A stretch of DNA of 64,000 bases from assembly GCA_018268955.1 (NCBI GenBank), contig JAFDVO010000022.1, forward strand, positions 1-64,000, in the 5' to 3' direction. Origin of the DNA: Acidobacteriota bacterium. GTDB taxonomy: Bacteria > Acidobacteriota > Vicinamibacteria > Vicinamibacterales > CAVVIG01. Each line of letters begins with the position of its first letter. Within the stretch, counting starts at the first letter, position 1. The notes beneath the pieces are model-generated. The model was given only the letters and a program-made list of their open reading frames with translations, had not been told where the DNA came from and did not search any database. Both the position numbers and the translations under genes were made by a program. Below, piece after piece: positions 33,476 through 42,928 of this stretch.

Positions 33476-34884
33476 CCGGCCCGGGCGGCATCCCGTCGGT
33501 TGACGCCTACTCCCCGCAGCGACGCACGGCGCTGGTCCTCACCGGCTCCGGGACGGACGGTGTCTACCACGCCGGTGTGATTCGTGCCCTGCACGAAGCC
33601 GGGGTGAAGCTTGACGTCGTGTCGGGACGCGGCGTCGGTGCCGTTGGCGCGCTGCTCTGTGCCGTTGACGGCGGCTCGCAACTCTGGAGCGACAAGGGCT
33701 TCTGGAAGTCGCCGGCGATCGCGAAGCTGTATGCCTGGCGGCCGACGTTGCGGATGCTCGTCGGTGCGCTCGTGCTCGCCGTTGCCGTGGTGGCAGTGCC
33801 GCTCCTCGCCATCGTCCTTGGCCTCATCGTCTTTCCCATCGACTTCTTCCTGAAGATGCTGGGCCTGTCGGGAGGCGGGCTCACTGCATGGTATGTCGGC
33901 GTTGCCGACGCGGCCTTTGCGCCCACGGCGTTCCCGACCTGGCTGCCGCGGCTCGCCATCCTCGTCCTGGGCGCGGCCGCGCTGATCGCCGCCATGAGCG
34001 CCGTGCGTCGGGTATCCAGGTCGAGGCACGTGCGGGGGCCCTGGTGGTGGAGGGTCGTGCCCTCGCCACTCACGGCGGACCATGCGGTGGCGCACCTGTG
34101 GGGGACCGTGTGGGATCTGGTCCGTGGGGCGGCCCACGTGCGCATTCCTTCGCGCGTGGATCTGGCCCGACGGTACGCGGAACTGGTGGCCGAGAACATC
34201 GGCCAGCCCGGGTTTCGGGAACTGGTACTGGTGGCGCACGACGTCGATGCGCGCCGTGACCTCGTCTTCGCGCTGGTTGGTGAGGGCCGCCGACGAGATC
34301 TGATCCGTCGACCGCTGACGCATGCCGCGGAGGCGCGCCGGGCGGAGGTCTTCGACGTTGCAGGCGTCGCCCGCGACCACTTGCACGACGCGGTGGCGGC
34401 GGCGCTGACGGTGCCGCTGGCCACCGACCTCCACGAGGTGACCTTCACGCCGGAGAGCTACTGGCGCGGTGAAACGCATCGGCTGTGCGACCGACCGGGC
34501 AGCCTCGAGCGCTTGCTGCAGGAACTGGCGGACCTCGGCGTCGAGCAGGTCGTGCTGGTGTCGGCCGCTCCAGAGTCGCCTGGGCCACATACGCTGGCGG
34601 CGCCACGGCTGGACGGCCGCGGACGGCTCGGTGAATACGTGCGGTCGTCCGAGGCGGCCGCGTTGCGAGATCTGCTCTCGCGACGCCGCGCGGACGATCC
34701 GCGAATCTACGTGATCAGACCGACGCACAATCCGGTCGGCCCGTTCGACTTCGGCGGTGGTTTCGACGACCGATCGGATCGACGGCAGGAACTGACCGAG
34801 CTGATGCACCGCGGATACGATGACGCGCACCAGCAGTTCGTCGAGCCGGTCGTCGGCGCGAGCGGCGAACACGTCGGCCGCTGA
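33472..34884 (+). CDS. Patatin-like membrane protein lacking the catalytic serine
   Basis: The 470-residue protein opens with a patatin-type strand and loop, ALVLTGSGTDGVYHAGVIRALHEAGVKLDVV. The expected GxSxG nucleophile elbow reads SGRGVGAVGALL, with Gly in place of Ser. Two long hydrophobic segments (about 92-120 and 155-180) interrupt the domain. The C-terminal half is soluble and includes LEQV-like strands (VEQVVLVSAAP) and IYVIRPTHNPVGPFDFGG. It is probably an inner-membrane pseudo-lipase or a diverged hydrolase. It overlaps greA by 4 bp. Confidence 0.65.
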   Translation: MTGPGGIPSVDAYSPQRRTALVLTGSGTDGVYHAGVIRALHEAGVKLDVVSGRGVGAVGALLCAVDGGSQLWSDKGFWKSPAIAKLYAWRPTLRMLVGALVLAVAVVAVPLLAIVLGLIVFPIDFFLKMLGLSGGGLTAWYVGVADAAFAPTAFPTWLPRLAILVLGAAALIAAMSAVRRVSRSRHVRGPWWWRVVPSPLTADHAVAHLWGTVWDLVRGAAHVRIPSRVDLARRYAELVAENIGQPGFRELVLVAHDVDARRDLVFALVGEGRRRDLIRRPLTHAAEARRAEVFDVAGVARDHLHDAVAAALTVPLATDLHEVTFTPESYWRGETHRLCDRPGSLERLLQELADLGVEQVVLVSAAPESPGPHTLAAPRLDGRGRLGEYVRSSEAAALRDLLSRRRADDPRIYVIRPTHNPVGPFDFGGGFDDRSDRRQELTELMHRGYDDAHQQFVEPVVGASGEHVGR

Positions 34885-34892
34885 ACGTTCAT

Positions 34893-35000
34893 GGAGGCTT
34901 CTGGCTTCGGGCTCCAGGCTGCGGGCATCTCGGCTCCCGGCCTGAAGCCGACGCGGCCTGAAGCCCGAAGCCCGAAGCCTGAAGCCCGAAGCCCGGAGTC
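34893..35000. repeat. GGCTTC/GAAGCC intergenic hairpin element (copy 4)
   Basis: The left arm is GGAGGCTTCTGGCTTCGGGC, the centre is CTCGGCTCCCGGCC ... GAAGCCGACG, and the right arm has four tandem GAAGCCC units. It fills the gap before the PLP enzyme and ends only about 5 nt before its ATG, leaving little room for a separate promoter or Shine-Dalgarno sequence. Confidence 0.85.
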
Positions 35001-35005
35001 TAGGC

Positions 35006-36166
35006 ATGTCCAAGAGCACCGATCTGATTCACGCCGCGAACCGCGTGCCCGCGAGCGCGAAGCCGCTGACGCTACCGATCGTCGAGACGACGACCTACGT
35101 GTTCGACAGCGCGGCCGACGTCGTCGCCTACAACGAGGGTCGATCGGAGAAGTTCCTCTACACGCGGTATGGCAACCCGACTGTCGCGGCGGTCGAGGAG
35201 TCGCTCGCACAGCTCGATGGTGCAGAACGGGCCCTCTTGTTCTCCTCCGGCATGGCGGCAACCGCGACCACGCTGATTGGCCTGCTCGAGGCGGGCGACG
35301 AAGTGATCTGCGCGTCGGCGATCTACGGCGGCACGCTGCACCTGCTGCAGGACCTGCTCGTGCGGTTCGGCATCAGGACCAGGTGGGCCTCGGCGGCCGA
35401 CCTCACGTCGCTCGGCGATGTGATCGGTGAGCGCACGCGCGTGGTGTGGTTCGAATCGCCGACCAACCCGACCCTCCGCTGCGTGGACATCAGGCGGGTG
35501 GCCGAGGCGTGCCGGGCACGGGGCGTCGTCAGCGTGCTCGATAACACCTTTGCGAGCCCGTTGAACCAGCAGCCGCTGGCGCTCGGCGTCGACCTCGCCA
35601 TGCAGAGCGCGACCAAGTACCTGAACGGCCACAGCGACGTGACGGCCGGCGTCGTCGCCGGACCGGCGGCGCTGATAGCGAAGGTGGAGAAGGCCCGTCG
35701 GCTGCTCGGGACCATCCTCGATCCGGCTCCCGCCTATCTCCTCGGTCGTGGCCTGAAGACGCTTGCGGTGCGCGTGGCTCGCCAGAACGCGACGGCGCAG
35801 GCGCTCGCCGAGGCGATGTCCAGGGATGCGCGCGTGTCACAGGTGTACTATCCGGGGCTCGCCTCGCATCCGGAGCATGCGATCGCGCAGGCACAGATGA
35901 GCGGTTTCGGCGGGATGGTCTGCATCGACCTGGGCGGCGACTTCGACAGGGCCGTGCGCGCGTTCGACCGGCTGAAGGTGATCACCCGCGCGGCCAGCCT
36001 CGGCGGGGTCGAATCGATCGTCAGCCTTCCGGTTCTCACCTCGCAGTGGGGCTACACCGACGATCAGCTGCGCGCGGCTGGCGTGACGAAGGGGATGTTA
36101 CGGCTGTCGATCGGGTTGGAGGAGGTCGACGACCTGCTCGCGGACCTGAATCAAGCGCTCGGGTAA
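35006..36166 (+). CDS. Cys/Met-metabolism PLP enzyme (cystathionine gamma-synthase/lyase family)
   Basis: This 386-residue fold-type I PLP enzyme acts in transsulfuration or sulfhydrylation. Signatures are YTRYGNPTVAAVEESLAQLD, SSGMAA, the Asp-containing VLDNTFASPLNQQPLALG, and the PLP Lys in SATKYLNGHSDV (about 207). The C-terminal SLGGVESIVSLP is family-typical. It could be cystathionine gamma-synthase, cystathionine or methionine gamma-lyase, or O-acetylhomoserine sulfhydrylase; the sequence alone does not decide. It stands alone between two copies of the same repeat. Confidence 0.9.
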   Translation: MSKSTDLIHAANRVPASAKPLTLPIVETTTYVFDSAADVVAYNEGRSEKFLYTRYGNPTVAAVEESLAQLDGAERALLFSSGMAATATTLIGLLEAGDEVICASAIYGGTLHLLQDLLVRFGIRTRWASAADLTSLGDVIGERTRVVWFESPTNPTLRCVDIRRVAEACRARGVVSVLDNTFASPLNQQPLALGVDLAMQSATKYLNGHSDVTAGVVAGPAALIAKVEKARRLLGTILDPAPAYLLGRGLKTLAVRVARQNATAQALAEAMSRDARVSQVYYPGLASHPEHAIAQAQMSGFGGMVCIDLGGDFDRAVRAFDRLKVITRAASLGGVESIVSLPVLTSQWGYTDDQLRAAGVTKGMLRLSIGLEEVDDLLADLNQALG

Positions 36167-36170
36167 GACG

Positions 36171-36253
36171 TTCAGGCTCCGGGCTTCTGGCTTCTAGCAG
36201 CGTCGACTTCAGGCCTGGAGCCGACCCGGCCTGAAGCCGGAAGCCTGGAGCCC
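36171..36253. repeat. GGCTTC/GAAGCC intergenic hairpin element (copy 5)
   Basis: The left arm has TTCAGGCTCCGGGCTTCTGG, the centre is CGTCGACTTCAGGCC ... GAGCCGACC, and the right arm is CCTGAAGCCGGAAGCC. It fills the convergent gap between the PLP enzyme and the DHH phosphoesterase, with copy 4 on the enzyme's other side. Confidence 0.85.
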
Positions 36254-36255
36254 AT

Positions 36256-37689
36256 TCACGATCGCACCGTCTCCCGCTTCCGTTCCCCCGCCGGCGCCTC
36301 GTGCAGGAACTGCGCGATGAGCTCGTGGAGTTTCGGGCCGATCTCCGGTGTGCCGTCGATGGCGAACTTGTCCCGGAAGGCGCGCATCGAGACGACCGCC
36401 TTGGCCATGGCCCGGTGGCCGCCTGCGCTGCCGATATCGCCGAAGAAGCGGCGCGCGAACTCGCCGGCGTTCTTCGAGTAGCCGAGGTTCCGGACCGACA
36501 CGACCAGCGACTCGTTGACGATGCCGGCGACGATCGTCCACTTGACGTGTTCGAGCTGGAGGAAGAAGTCGGCAACGTAGGGGATGAAGTCCTCGCGCGG
36601 CAGGGTGCCGAGGAAGGTGCAGAAGACCTGATCGATGAGGCCGCCGTTCTGGTGCGCCTTCAGCACGTACTCGAGCCGTTCGCCGGTGATTTCCGCGCCC
36701 TCCATCTTGCGGATCAGCGCCGCGTCCGCGAGCGGATACAGGTACGAGAACGCCTCGATGTCGACCCGGTTCGTCTGCCGGTTGAAGAACAGCGTGTCGG
36801 ACTTGATCGCGTAGAGCATCGCGGTGGCCGTGCGCTCCGAGATGTTCACGTCGACTGCGCGGAGGTGCTCCGTCAGGATCGTGCAGGTCGATCCGTAGTC
36901 CGCACGCACGTCCTTGAAGACCGCCGTGTAGCCGGTCTGCTCCGGGTGGTGGTCGATGACGAGGTCCACGCGGTCGATGAGCCCGCCGAAGTAGTGCGGC
37001 TGCACGTCAACCATGCACACGCGATCGAACTCCCGGATCGTCTCCGGCGTCATCGTCTCCACGTGGATGTCGAGCAGGTTCACCATCCGGAGGTTCTCCG
37101 GGCGCGTGACGCCCTGGAGCGCACCGATGATGGCCGTGTTCTTCGTGCGGCGCAGGATGTTGCGCAGCGCGAGCCCGCTCGCCATCGCGTCGGGGTCCGG
37201 ATCGTTGTGCAGCATGATCAGGATGCGGTCCGCATCGCTGAGGTAGCGCTGGTATTGCTGCACGCGCGCGCGGGTCATCGAGCGGCTCACCTCGGTGACG
37301 AGCGGGTTCCCGAACAGCTCCGACATCGTGAGGTAGGCGACGTCAGGGAACTCGTCGTGGAACTCCTCACTGCGCTTCGTGGTGGCGCTCGGGCCGATGC
37401 CGAGCAGGTATACGAGCGTGCCGCCCGCATCCCGAACCGCTTCGAGAATCTTGCGCGGGCTGCGACGGCCGTTGTCTTCGATGATGACGCAGGTGCTGGG
37501 GCCGAGGTCGGCCTTGAGGAAGGTATCGGTGCGGCGGGGATCGCCGGTGATGACGCCCACACCGGCATCGTGCAGGCGGCGCGCGAGCGGCTTGTTCTCG
37601 ATGATGAACTCGACTTCGAACCCCGGGAGGAGGATCTCGTCGAGCATCCTGATGACCAGCTCGTCCTGACAGACAGCTAAACAGCGCAT
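36256..37689 (-). CDS. DHH/DHHA1 phosphoesterase with N-terminal TrkA-N-like domain
   Basis: This 477-residue protein has an N-terminal Rossmann-like region (about 1-115, RCLAVCQDELVIRMLDEILL) resembling TrkA-N/RCK folds. A DHH domain follows with HNDPDPDAMASG, MVDVQP and VIDHHPEQ. The DHHA1 domain near the C-terminus contains GSAGGHRAMA. DHH proteins hydrolyse phosphodiester substrates such as c-di-AMP, pApA or nanoRNA. The specific substrate is unknown. A TATAAT on the minus strand (37712-37707) lies 17 nt before the ATG and is a likely promoter. Confidence 0.88.
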   Translation of the reverse strand: MRCLAVCQDELVIRMLDEILLPGFEVEFIIENKPLARRLHDAGVGVITGDPRRTDTFLKADLGPSTCVIIEDNGRRSPRKILEAVRDAGGTLVYLLGIGPSATTKRSEEFHDEFPDVAYLTMSELFGNPLVTEVSRSMTRARVQQYQRYLSDADRILIMLHNDPDPDAMASGLALRNILRRTKNTAIIGALQGVTRPENLRMVNLLDIHVETMTPETIREFDRVCMVDVQPHYFGGLIDRVDLVIDHHPEQTGYTAVFKDVRADYGSTCTILTEHLRAVDVNISERTATAMLYAIKSDTLFFNRQTNRVDIEAFSYLYPLADAALIRKMEGAEITGERLEYVLKAHQNGGLIDQVFCTFLGTLPREDFIPYVADFFLQLEHVKWTIVAGIVNESLVVSVRNLGYSKNAGEFARRFFGDIGSAGGHRAMAKAVVSMRAFRDKFAIDGTPEIGPKLHELIAQFLHEAPAGERKRETVRS

Positions 37690-37795
37690 CCGGATACCAA
37701 CAATCGATTATACAAAGCCGAGGTTCCGGCGCACGGCGTCTCGCGGGGGGCGACGCGTTTCCCGCCGCGACTCCCGAATTCCGGATACACTTCGC

Positions 37796-37912
37796 GAGCG
37801 CTCAGCTCCCGCCCGAGTCCCGCGTCCCGAGTCCCGAGTCCCGAGTTCCCAGTCCCGAGTTCCCAGTTCCAAGTCCCCAGTTCCAAGTCCCGAATTCCCA
37901 GCCAGAGTCCCG
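37796..37912. repeat. CCCGAGTCCCGAGTTCC tandem array
   Basis: About twelve 7-9-nt units (CCCGAGT, TCCCAGTCCCGAGT, TTCCAAGTCC) form the longest array of this family in the window. It ends a few bases before a TACGAT -10-like hexamer (37916-37921) upstream of uvrB. Confidence 0.9.
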
Positions 37913-37932
37913 TAGTACGATGAGCGTTTCGT

Positions 37933-39957
37933 ATGCCGTCGGTCCACGACCGTTTCCATCTTGTCTCCGATTTCGAGCTGGCCGGCGACCAGCCGCGCGC
38001 CATTGCTGAACTGGTGGAGGGGCTGGAGCGGGGCGATTCGCATCAGGTGCTGCTCGGGGTGACCGGCTCGGGCAAGACCTTCACGATGGCGCAGACCGTG
38101 GCGCGCGTGAACCGGCCGACGCTGGTCATGGTCCACAACAAGACCCTGGCCGCCCAGCTCTACCAGGAGTTCAAGCGCTTCTTCCCGGAGAACGCGGTCG
38201 AGTACTTCGTCAGCTACTACGACTACTACCAGCCTGAAGCGTACGTGCCGGCGACCGACTCCTACATCGAGAAGGAAGCGACCATCAACGACGAGATCGA
38301 CCGGATGCGGCTCTCGGCCACCCGGTCGCTGTTCGAGCGCCGCGATGTCCTGATCGTCGCGAGCGTCTCCTGCATCTACGGCCTTGGCTCGCCCGAGGCG
38401 TACTACGGGATGCTCGTCTCGCTCGAGCGGGGCCAGCGGATCGCGCGCGAGCAGGTGCTCCGCAAGCTCGTCGAGATCCAGTACGAGCGGAACGACCACG
38501 ACTTCAGCCGCGGCAACTTCCGCGTGCGCGGCGACATCATCGAGGTCTATCCGTCGTACGAAGAGTTCGGGCTCCGCATCGAGCTGTTCGGCGACGAGGT
38601 CGACGACCTGGCCACCTTCGACCCGCTCACCGGCAAGACGCTGCGCCGGCACGACAAGGTTGCGGTCTACCCGAAGTCGCACTTCGTCGCACCGAGGGAT
38701 CGCACGCGGCGTGCGGTGGAGACGATCAAGGAGGAACTGGTCCAGCGTCGCACCGACCTCGAGCGCGACGGCAAGCTGCTCGAGGCCCAGCGGCTCCACC
38801 AGCGAACGATGTTCGATCTCGAGATGATCAAGGAGATCGGCTACTGCCACGGCATCGAGAACTACGCCCGACACCTGACGGGCCGCGCGCCGGGTGAACC
38901 GCCGCCAACCCTGTTCGACTATCTTCCGCAGGACGCGCTCCTCATCGTCGACGAGAGCCACCAGACCGTGCCGCAGATCCGCGGCATGTACTTCGGTGAC
39001 CGGTCGCGCAAGGAAGTGCTGGTGTCGTACGGGTTCCGGCTCCCCTCCGCGCTCGACAACCGGCCGCTCAACTTCGCGGAGTGGGAGGCGCGGGCACCGC
39101 AGACGATCTTCGTCTCGGCAACACCAGGCCCCTACGAGCTGGACAAGGCCCAGGGCGTGGTGGTGGAGCAGATCATCCGGCCGACCGGCCTCATCGATCC
39201 GCCCATCGAGGTGCGGCCCGTCCGCGGGCAGGTGGACGATCTCCTCGCGGAGATCCGCGAGCGCGTGGCGCGGCGGGAGCGCGTGCTCGTCACCACCCTC
39301 ACCAAGCGCATGGCCGAGGACCTCACGAGCTACTACCAGGGGCTCGGCGTCCGGGTGCGCTACCTGCACTCCGACATCGAGACGCTCGAACGGGTGCAGA
39401 TCCTTCGCGAACTGCGCAAGGGCGAGTTCGACGTGCTCGTCGGGATCAACCTGCTCCGGGAAGGGCTCGACCTCCCGGAGGTCTCGCTCGTGGCCATCCT
39501 CGATGCCGACAAGGAAGGTTTCCTGCGCTCAGGCGGGTCGCTGATCCAGACCTCGGGCCGTGCCGCGCGCAACGTGAACGGCCGCGTCATCATGTACGCT
39601 GATACGGTGACCGACTCGATGCGCACGTGCATCAGCGAGACCGAGCGTCGACGCACGATGCAGCAGGCCTACAATGAAGCGCACGGCATCACGCCGCAGT
39701 CCGTCGTCCGGCAGATCGACGAGGTCATGTCGAGCGTGTACGAGCGCGACTACATGACCACGCCGGTGCTCGTGCGTGACGGCGCCGAGGTCTTCCGCAC
39801 GCAGGCGGAACTCGACGCCCATCTCGCGCGTCTGCAGGAGAAGATGAAAGCTGCGGCGGCCAACCTCGACTTCGAGAAGGCCGCCACCCTGCGCGACGAC
39901 ATCAAGCGCCTGCGCAACGCCGACCTCGGGCTGCCGTGGCCGGCGCGGAGACACTGA
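37933..39957 (+). CDS. uvrB: Excinuclease ABC subunit B
   Basis: UvrB (674 aa) verifies damage in nucleotide excision repair. It shows Walker [13 protein letters not shown] (about 40-51), the damage-sensing beta-hairpin [12 protein letters not shown], helicase motifs ([14 protein letters not shown]), motif [14 protein letters not shown], and the C-terminal UVR coiled coil ([17 protein letters not shown]) that binds UvrC. The length is typical. The start ATG is 11 nt after TACGAT. mlaE begins 4 nt after its stop, so the mla genes may be transcribed from uvrB. Confidence 0.97.
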   Translation: MPSVHDRFHLVSDFELAGDQPRAIAELVEGLERGDSHQVLLGVTGSGKTFTMAQTVARVNRPTLVMVHNKTLAAQLYQEFKRFFPENAVEYFVSYYDYYQPEAYVPATDSYIEKEATINDEIDRMRLSATRSLFERRDVLIVASVSCIYGLGSPEAYYGMLVSLERGQRIAREQVLRKLVEIQYERNDHDFSRGNFRVRGDIIEVYPSYEEFGLRIELFGDEVDDLATFDPLTGKTLRRHDKVAVYPKSHFVAPRDRTRRAVETIKEELVQRRTDLERDGKLLEAQRLHQRTMFDLEMIKEIGYCHGIENYARHLTGRAPGEPPPTLFDYLPQDALLIVDESHQTVPQIRGMYFGDRSRKEVLVSYGFRLPSALDNRPLNFAEWEARAPQTIFVSATPGPYELDKAQGVVVEQIIRPTGLIDPPIEVRPVRGQVDDLLAEIRERVARRERVLVTTLTKRMAEDLTSYYQGLGVRVRYLHSDIETLERVQILRELRKGEFDVLVGINLLREGLDLPEVSLVAILDADKEGFLRSGGSLIQTSGRAARNVNGRVIMYADTVTDSMRTCISETERRRTMQQAYNEAHGITPQSVVRQIDEVMSSVYERDYMTTPVLVRDGAEVFRTQAELDAHLARLQEKMKAAAANLDFEKAATLRDDIKRLRNADLGLPWPARRH

Positions 39958-39961
39958 CCGC

Positions 39962-40738
39962 GTGCCCTCGTTTGTCGAAAGCTGGTCCAAGAACGCCGCC
40001 CTCGAAGTCCAGGAATACATCCGGCTGACGCTGGCGGCCGTGCGCGGCGCCTTCAGCCGCCCGCTGTACCGGCACGACATCATCGAGCAGCTCGACGCTG
40101 TCGGCATCGGGTCGCTGACCGTCGTGCTCCTCACGGGCATCTTCACCGGCATGGCCATCACCGCGCAGAGCGGCCTGACCCTCGATCAGTTCGGCGCCCG
40201 CGCGGTCGTCGGCCGCCTGGTCGGCGCGTCGATGATCAAGGAGCTCGGGCCGGTGCTGACGGCGCTGATGCTCACCGGACGCGTCGGGTCCGGTATCGCT
40301 GCCGAGCTCGGCTCGATGATGGTCACCGACCAGATCAACGCCCTGCGTGCCCTGGGCACCGATCCCATCCGGAAGCTGGTCGTTCCGCGGATGCTCGCCG
40401 GGTTCATCATGACGCCGGTGCTGACGGTCATCTCGGACTTCGTGGGCATCTCAGGTGGATGGCTCGTGGCCCGGTTCCAGCTGCAGGTGAACAGCGGGCT
40501 CTACTGGTCGTCCGTGCGCGACGGCCTCTACATGCAGGACGTCTACGGCATGGGCCTGGTGAAGCCGTTCGTCTTCGGCTTCATCATCGTCACCGTGGCG
40601 TGCCACGTGGGGATGAGGACGAGCGGCGGCACGGCCGGGGTCGGTCGGTCGACGACGGTCGCCGTCGTGGCCGGATCCGTGCTGGTGATTGCGGCGGACT
40701 TCTTCGTGAACCAGATCCTGGTGGCGTTGCTCTACTGA
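39962..40738 (+). CDS. mlaE: MlaE-family lipid ABC transporter permease
   Basis: This 258-residue permease of the Mla/MCE system moves phospholipids between the inner membrane and the MCE hexamer. It has an amphipathic N-terminal helix and about five membrane segments, with the family signature ELGPVLTALMLTGRVGSGIAAELGSM (about 97-122) and the EF/linker TDQINALRALGTDP. The start is GTG. It heads mlaE-mlaF-mlaD, one base before mlaF. Confidence 0.95.
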   Translation: MPSFVESWSKNAALEVQEYIRLTLAAVRGAFSRPLYRHDIIEQLDAVGIGSLTVVLLTGIFTGMAITAQSGLTLDQFGARAVVGRLVGASMIKELGPVLTALMLTGRVGSGIAAELGSMMVTDQINALRALGTDPIRKLVVPRMLAGFIMTPVLTVISDFVGISGGWLVARFQLQVNSGLYWSSVRDGLYMQDVYGMGLVKPFVFGFIIVTVACHVGMRTSGGTAGVGRSTTVAVVAGSVLVIAADFFVNQILVALLY

Positions 40739-40739
40739 G

Positions 40740-41591
40740 ATGCCGGCCGACCTCACCCTCGAGACCGACGCACGCGCCGTCCTGGACGAGCCGGGCGCTC
40801 CCGTCGTCGTGTTCGATCATGTCGAGCTGGCGTTCGACGACAAGGTCGTGCTGCGCGACGTCAGCTTCACGCTGCTGAAGGGGCACACGAAGATCATCCT
40901 GGGGGCGAGCGGGTCCGGGAAGTCGACGTCACTGAAGATCATCACGGGGCTGCTGAAGGCGGACGCGGGCGTCGTGTGGGTCAATGGGCAGCGGGTCGAC
41001 CAGCTGAACGAGCAGGAGATGATGGCCGTCCGCGCAGACCTGGGCCTCATCTTCCAGGAAGGCGCGCTCTTCGACTCGCTGACCGTCCGCGAGAACGTCG
41101 GCTACAAGCTGTACGAGGAGTCCGACATGCCCCTCGACGAGATCGATCGGCGCGTCGAGGAGGTGCTCGGCTTCGTGGGGCTCGCCGAGCACATCGACAA
41201 GATGCCGTCGGCGCTCTCGGGAGGGCAGCGGCGGCGCGTCGCCATCGCACGCGCGATGGCGTTCAAGCCGCGCATCCTGCTGTACGACGAGGCCACGACC
41301 GGCCTCGACCCGATCACTGCGTTGACCGTGGACGCAGAGATCATCAAGCTCCGGGACTTCGAAGGGGTCAGCTCGATTGTCGTGACGCACCAGCTGCGGG
41401 ACGCCTTCTACGTCGCGACGCACATGGCCGTGCGCGGCGAGCGTGGGGAGGTCCAGATCGTGCGGGCCACACCAGAGAAGGAGCGCGAAGCCGAGTTCCT
41501 GATGCTGAAGGACGGCGTCATCGTGTTCGAGGGGGACGCGGAGGCGCTGCGGCGCTGCACCGACCCCTATATCAGGTCGTTTCTTTCGTAG
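40740..41591 (+). CDS. mlaF: MlaF-family ABC transporter ATPase
   Basis: This 283-residue ATPase energises the MlaE permease. It has Walker A GASGSGKST (about 60-68), Q-loop LIFQEGALFDSLT, signature LSGGQRRRVAIARA and Walker B ILLYDEATTGLDPIT. The switch His is in VVTHQL. A C-terminal ~35-residue extension follows, comparable to the extension that wraps the partner protomer in MlaF. The length and order fit a complete MlaEFD core. MlaB (STAS) was not found here. Confidence 0.96.
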   Translation: MPADLTLETDARAVLDEPGAPVVVFDHVELAFDDKVVLRDVSFTLLKGHTKIILGASGSGKSTSLKIITGLLKADAGVVWVNGQRVDQLNEQEMMAVRADLGLIFQEGALFDSLTVRENVGYKLYEESDMPLDEIDRRVEEVLGFVGLAEHIDKMPSALSGGQRRRVAIARAMAFKPRILLYDEATTGLDPITALTVDAEIIKLRDFEGVSSIVVTHQLRDAFYVATHMAVRGERGEVQIVRATPEKEREAEFLMLKDGVIVFEGDAEALRRCTDPYIRSFLS

Positions 41592-41600
41592 GATTGCTGC

Positions 41601-42641
41601 ATGCCTCGCACGAGATCACTGGCGTGGTCCGAACTCAAAATCGGTGTGCTGACGATCGTGGCGGTCACGATTGCGGCCATGCTGATCTTCAGCCTGACTG
41701 GCACCAAGGGGTTTGCCTGGCAGCGCTACACGCTCAAGACGCGGTTCACCAACGTGGCCGGCCTCGCGTCGGGGTCGCCGGTGCGCATTGCTGGCGTCGA
41801 GGTGGGGACGGTCACCGACGTGCGGCTGGTCGGTGAGGCGGTCGACGTCACGTTCCAGGTCAACGACCGGAACCGCGCGCTGATCACCGACAAGTCCGTC
41901 GCGCGGCTCGGGTCCGTGTCGCTGCTCGGGCAGAGCGCCGTCGACATCACGCCCAACGCGGCTGGTACGCCGATTCCGGAATGGGGCTACGTGCCGCAGG
42001 GACGCCCTGTGGCCGTGATGTCGGACATGACGGACGCCGCCAGCCAGGGCATCCAGGAACTCACCGACATGATCCACGACGTGCGCGGCGGCAAGGGCAC
42101 GGTCGGGAAGCTGATGACCGACGAGCAGCTCTATGTGCAGCTGAATCAGTTCGTCGCGTCCGCCGGTGCGTTGACCGACGGCATCCGTCAGGGGAAGGGC
42201 TCCGTCGGCAAGCTGTTGAACGACCCGGCGAGCGCGAACGCCCTCGAAGCGTCGCTCAAGAACATCGAGACGCTGACGAGCCAGATCGCATCGGGAAAGG
42301 GAAGCCTCGGCACGCTCCTGAAGGACGATGCGTTCTCGAAGTCGCTGACGTCGGCGACCGGCAACATCGATACGCTCCTGGCGAAGCTGAATAGCGGCGA
42401 AGGGACGGCCGGAAAGCTGATGACCGACCCCGCGTTGTTCAATCGCCTCAACTCGGTGACGGAGCGGCTCGACACGCTCGTGACGAGCCTGAATTCGGGC
42501 GACGGCACCGCCGGCCAGTTGCTGAAAGACAAGCAGTTGTATGAGAACATGAATGGCGCGGTGGGCGACCTGCGTGCGCTGGTCGCCGACATCCGGAAGG
42601 ATCCGCGGAAGTTCCTCAACATCAAAGTCAGCGTGTTCTAG
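41601..42641 (+). CDS. mlaD: MlaD-family MCE protein with five 34-residue repeats
   Basis: This 346-residue protein has an N-terminal membrane helix (about 12-34), one MCE domain (about 40-125, with AGLASGSPVRIAGVEVGTVTDV) and a long helical C-terminus. The C-terminus contains five consecutive repeats of exactly 34 residues starting near 163, 197, 231, 265 and 299. Each begins G-[KED]-G-[TS]-x-G-x-L-[LM]-x-D. In MCE systems the C-terminal helices form a needle or tunnel. The regular repeat suggests an extended helical bundle bridging the periplasm. It is the last core gene of the mla operon. Confidence 0.93.
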   Translation: MPRTRSLAWSELKIGVLTIVAVTIAAMLIFSLTGTKGFAWQRYTLKTRFTNVAGLASGSPVRIAGVEVGTVTDVRLVGEAVDVTFQVNDRNRALITDKSVARLGSVSLLGQSAVDITPNAAGTPIPEWGYVPQGRPVAVMSDMTDAASQGIQELTDMIHDVRGGKGTVGKLMTDEQLYVQLNQFVASAGALTDGIRQGKGSVGKLLNDPASANALEASLKNIETLTSQIASGKGSLGTLLKDDAFSKSLTSATGNIDTLLAKLNSGEGTAGKLMTDPALFNRLNSVTERLDTLVTSLNSGDGTAGQLLKDKQLYENMNGAVGDLRALVADIRKDPRKFLNIKVSVF

Positions 42642-42652
42642 GGAGAACGACA

Positions 42653-42928
42653 ATGGCGAGAGACGAAGGGGCTGGCGCCGGAACCGTCCTGCTGGCATTC
42701 ATCCTCGGTGCCGTCAGCGGCGCGGCGGTCGCGTTGCTGTATGCACCGGCCTCGGGCAACGAAACCCGCGAGTACCTCGGTGAGAAGGCGCGCGAAGGTC
42801 GGGAGCGTGCCGCCGCCGCTGCGGCCAAGGGGCGCGAGATGATGGACCAGGGGCGCGAGACGCTGTCCTCCGCGATCGAGCGGGGGCGTGAAGCCTACCA
42901 GCAGGCGAGGGCACGGGAGAACGCGTGA
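42653..42928 (+). CDS. YtxH-domain small membrane protein
   Basis: This 91-residue protein has one N-terminal Gly/Ala-rich membrane helix (about 8-30) ending in the YtxH-typical LLYAPASGNETREYL. A charged, Ala-rich amphipathic helix follows (about 35-88). YtxH proteins are poorly understood and often stress-linked. It lies in the mla operon, and its stop overlaps the next gene by 4 bp (GTGA), suggesting an envelope-related accessory role. Confidence 0.85.
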   Translation: MARDEGAGAGTVLLAFILGAVSGAAVALLYAPASGNETREYLGEKAREGRERAAAAAAKGREMMDQGRETLSSAIERGREAYQQARARENA

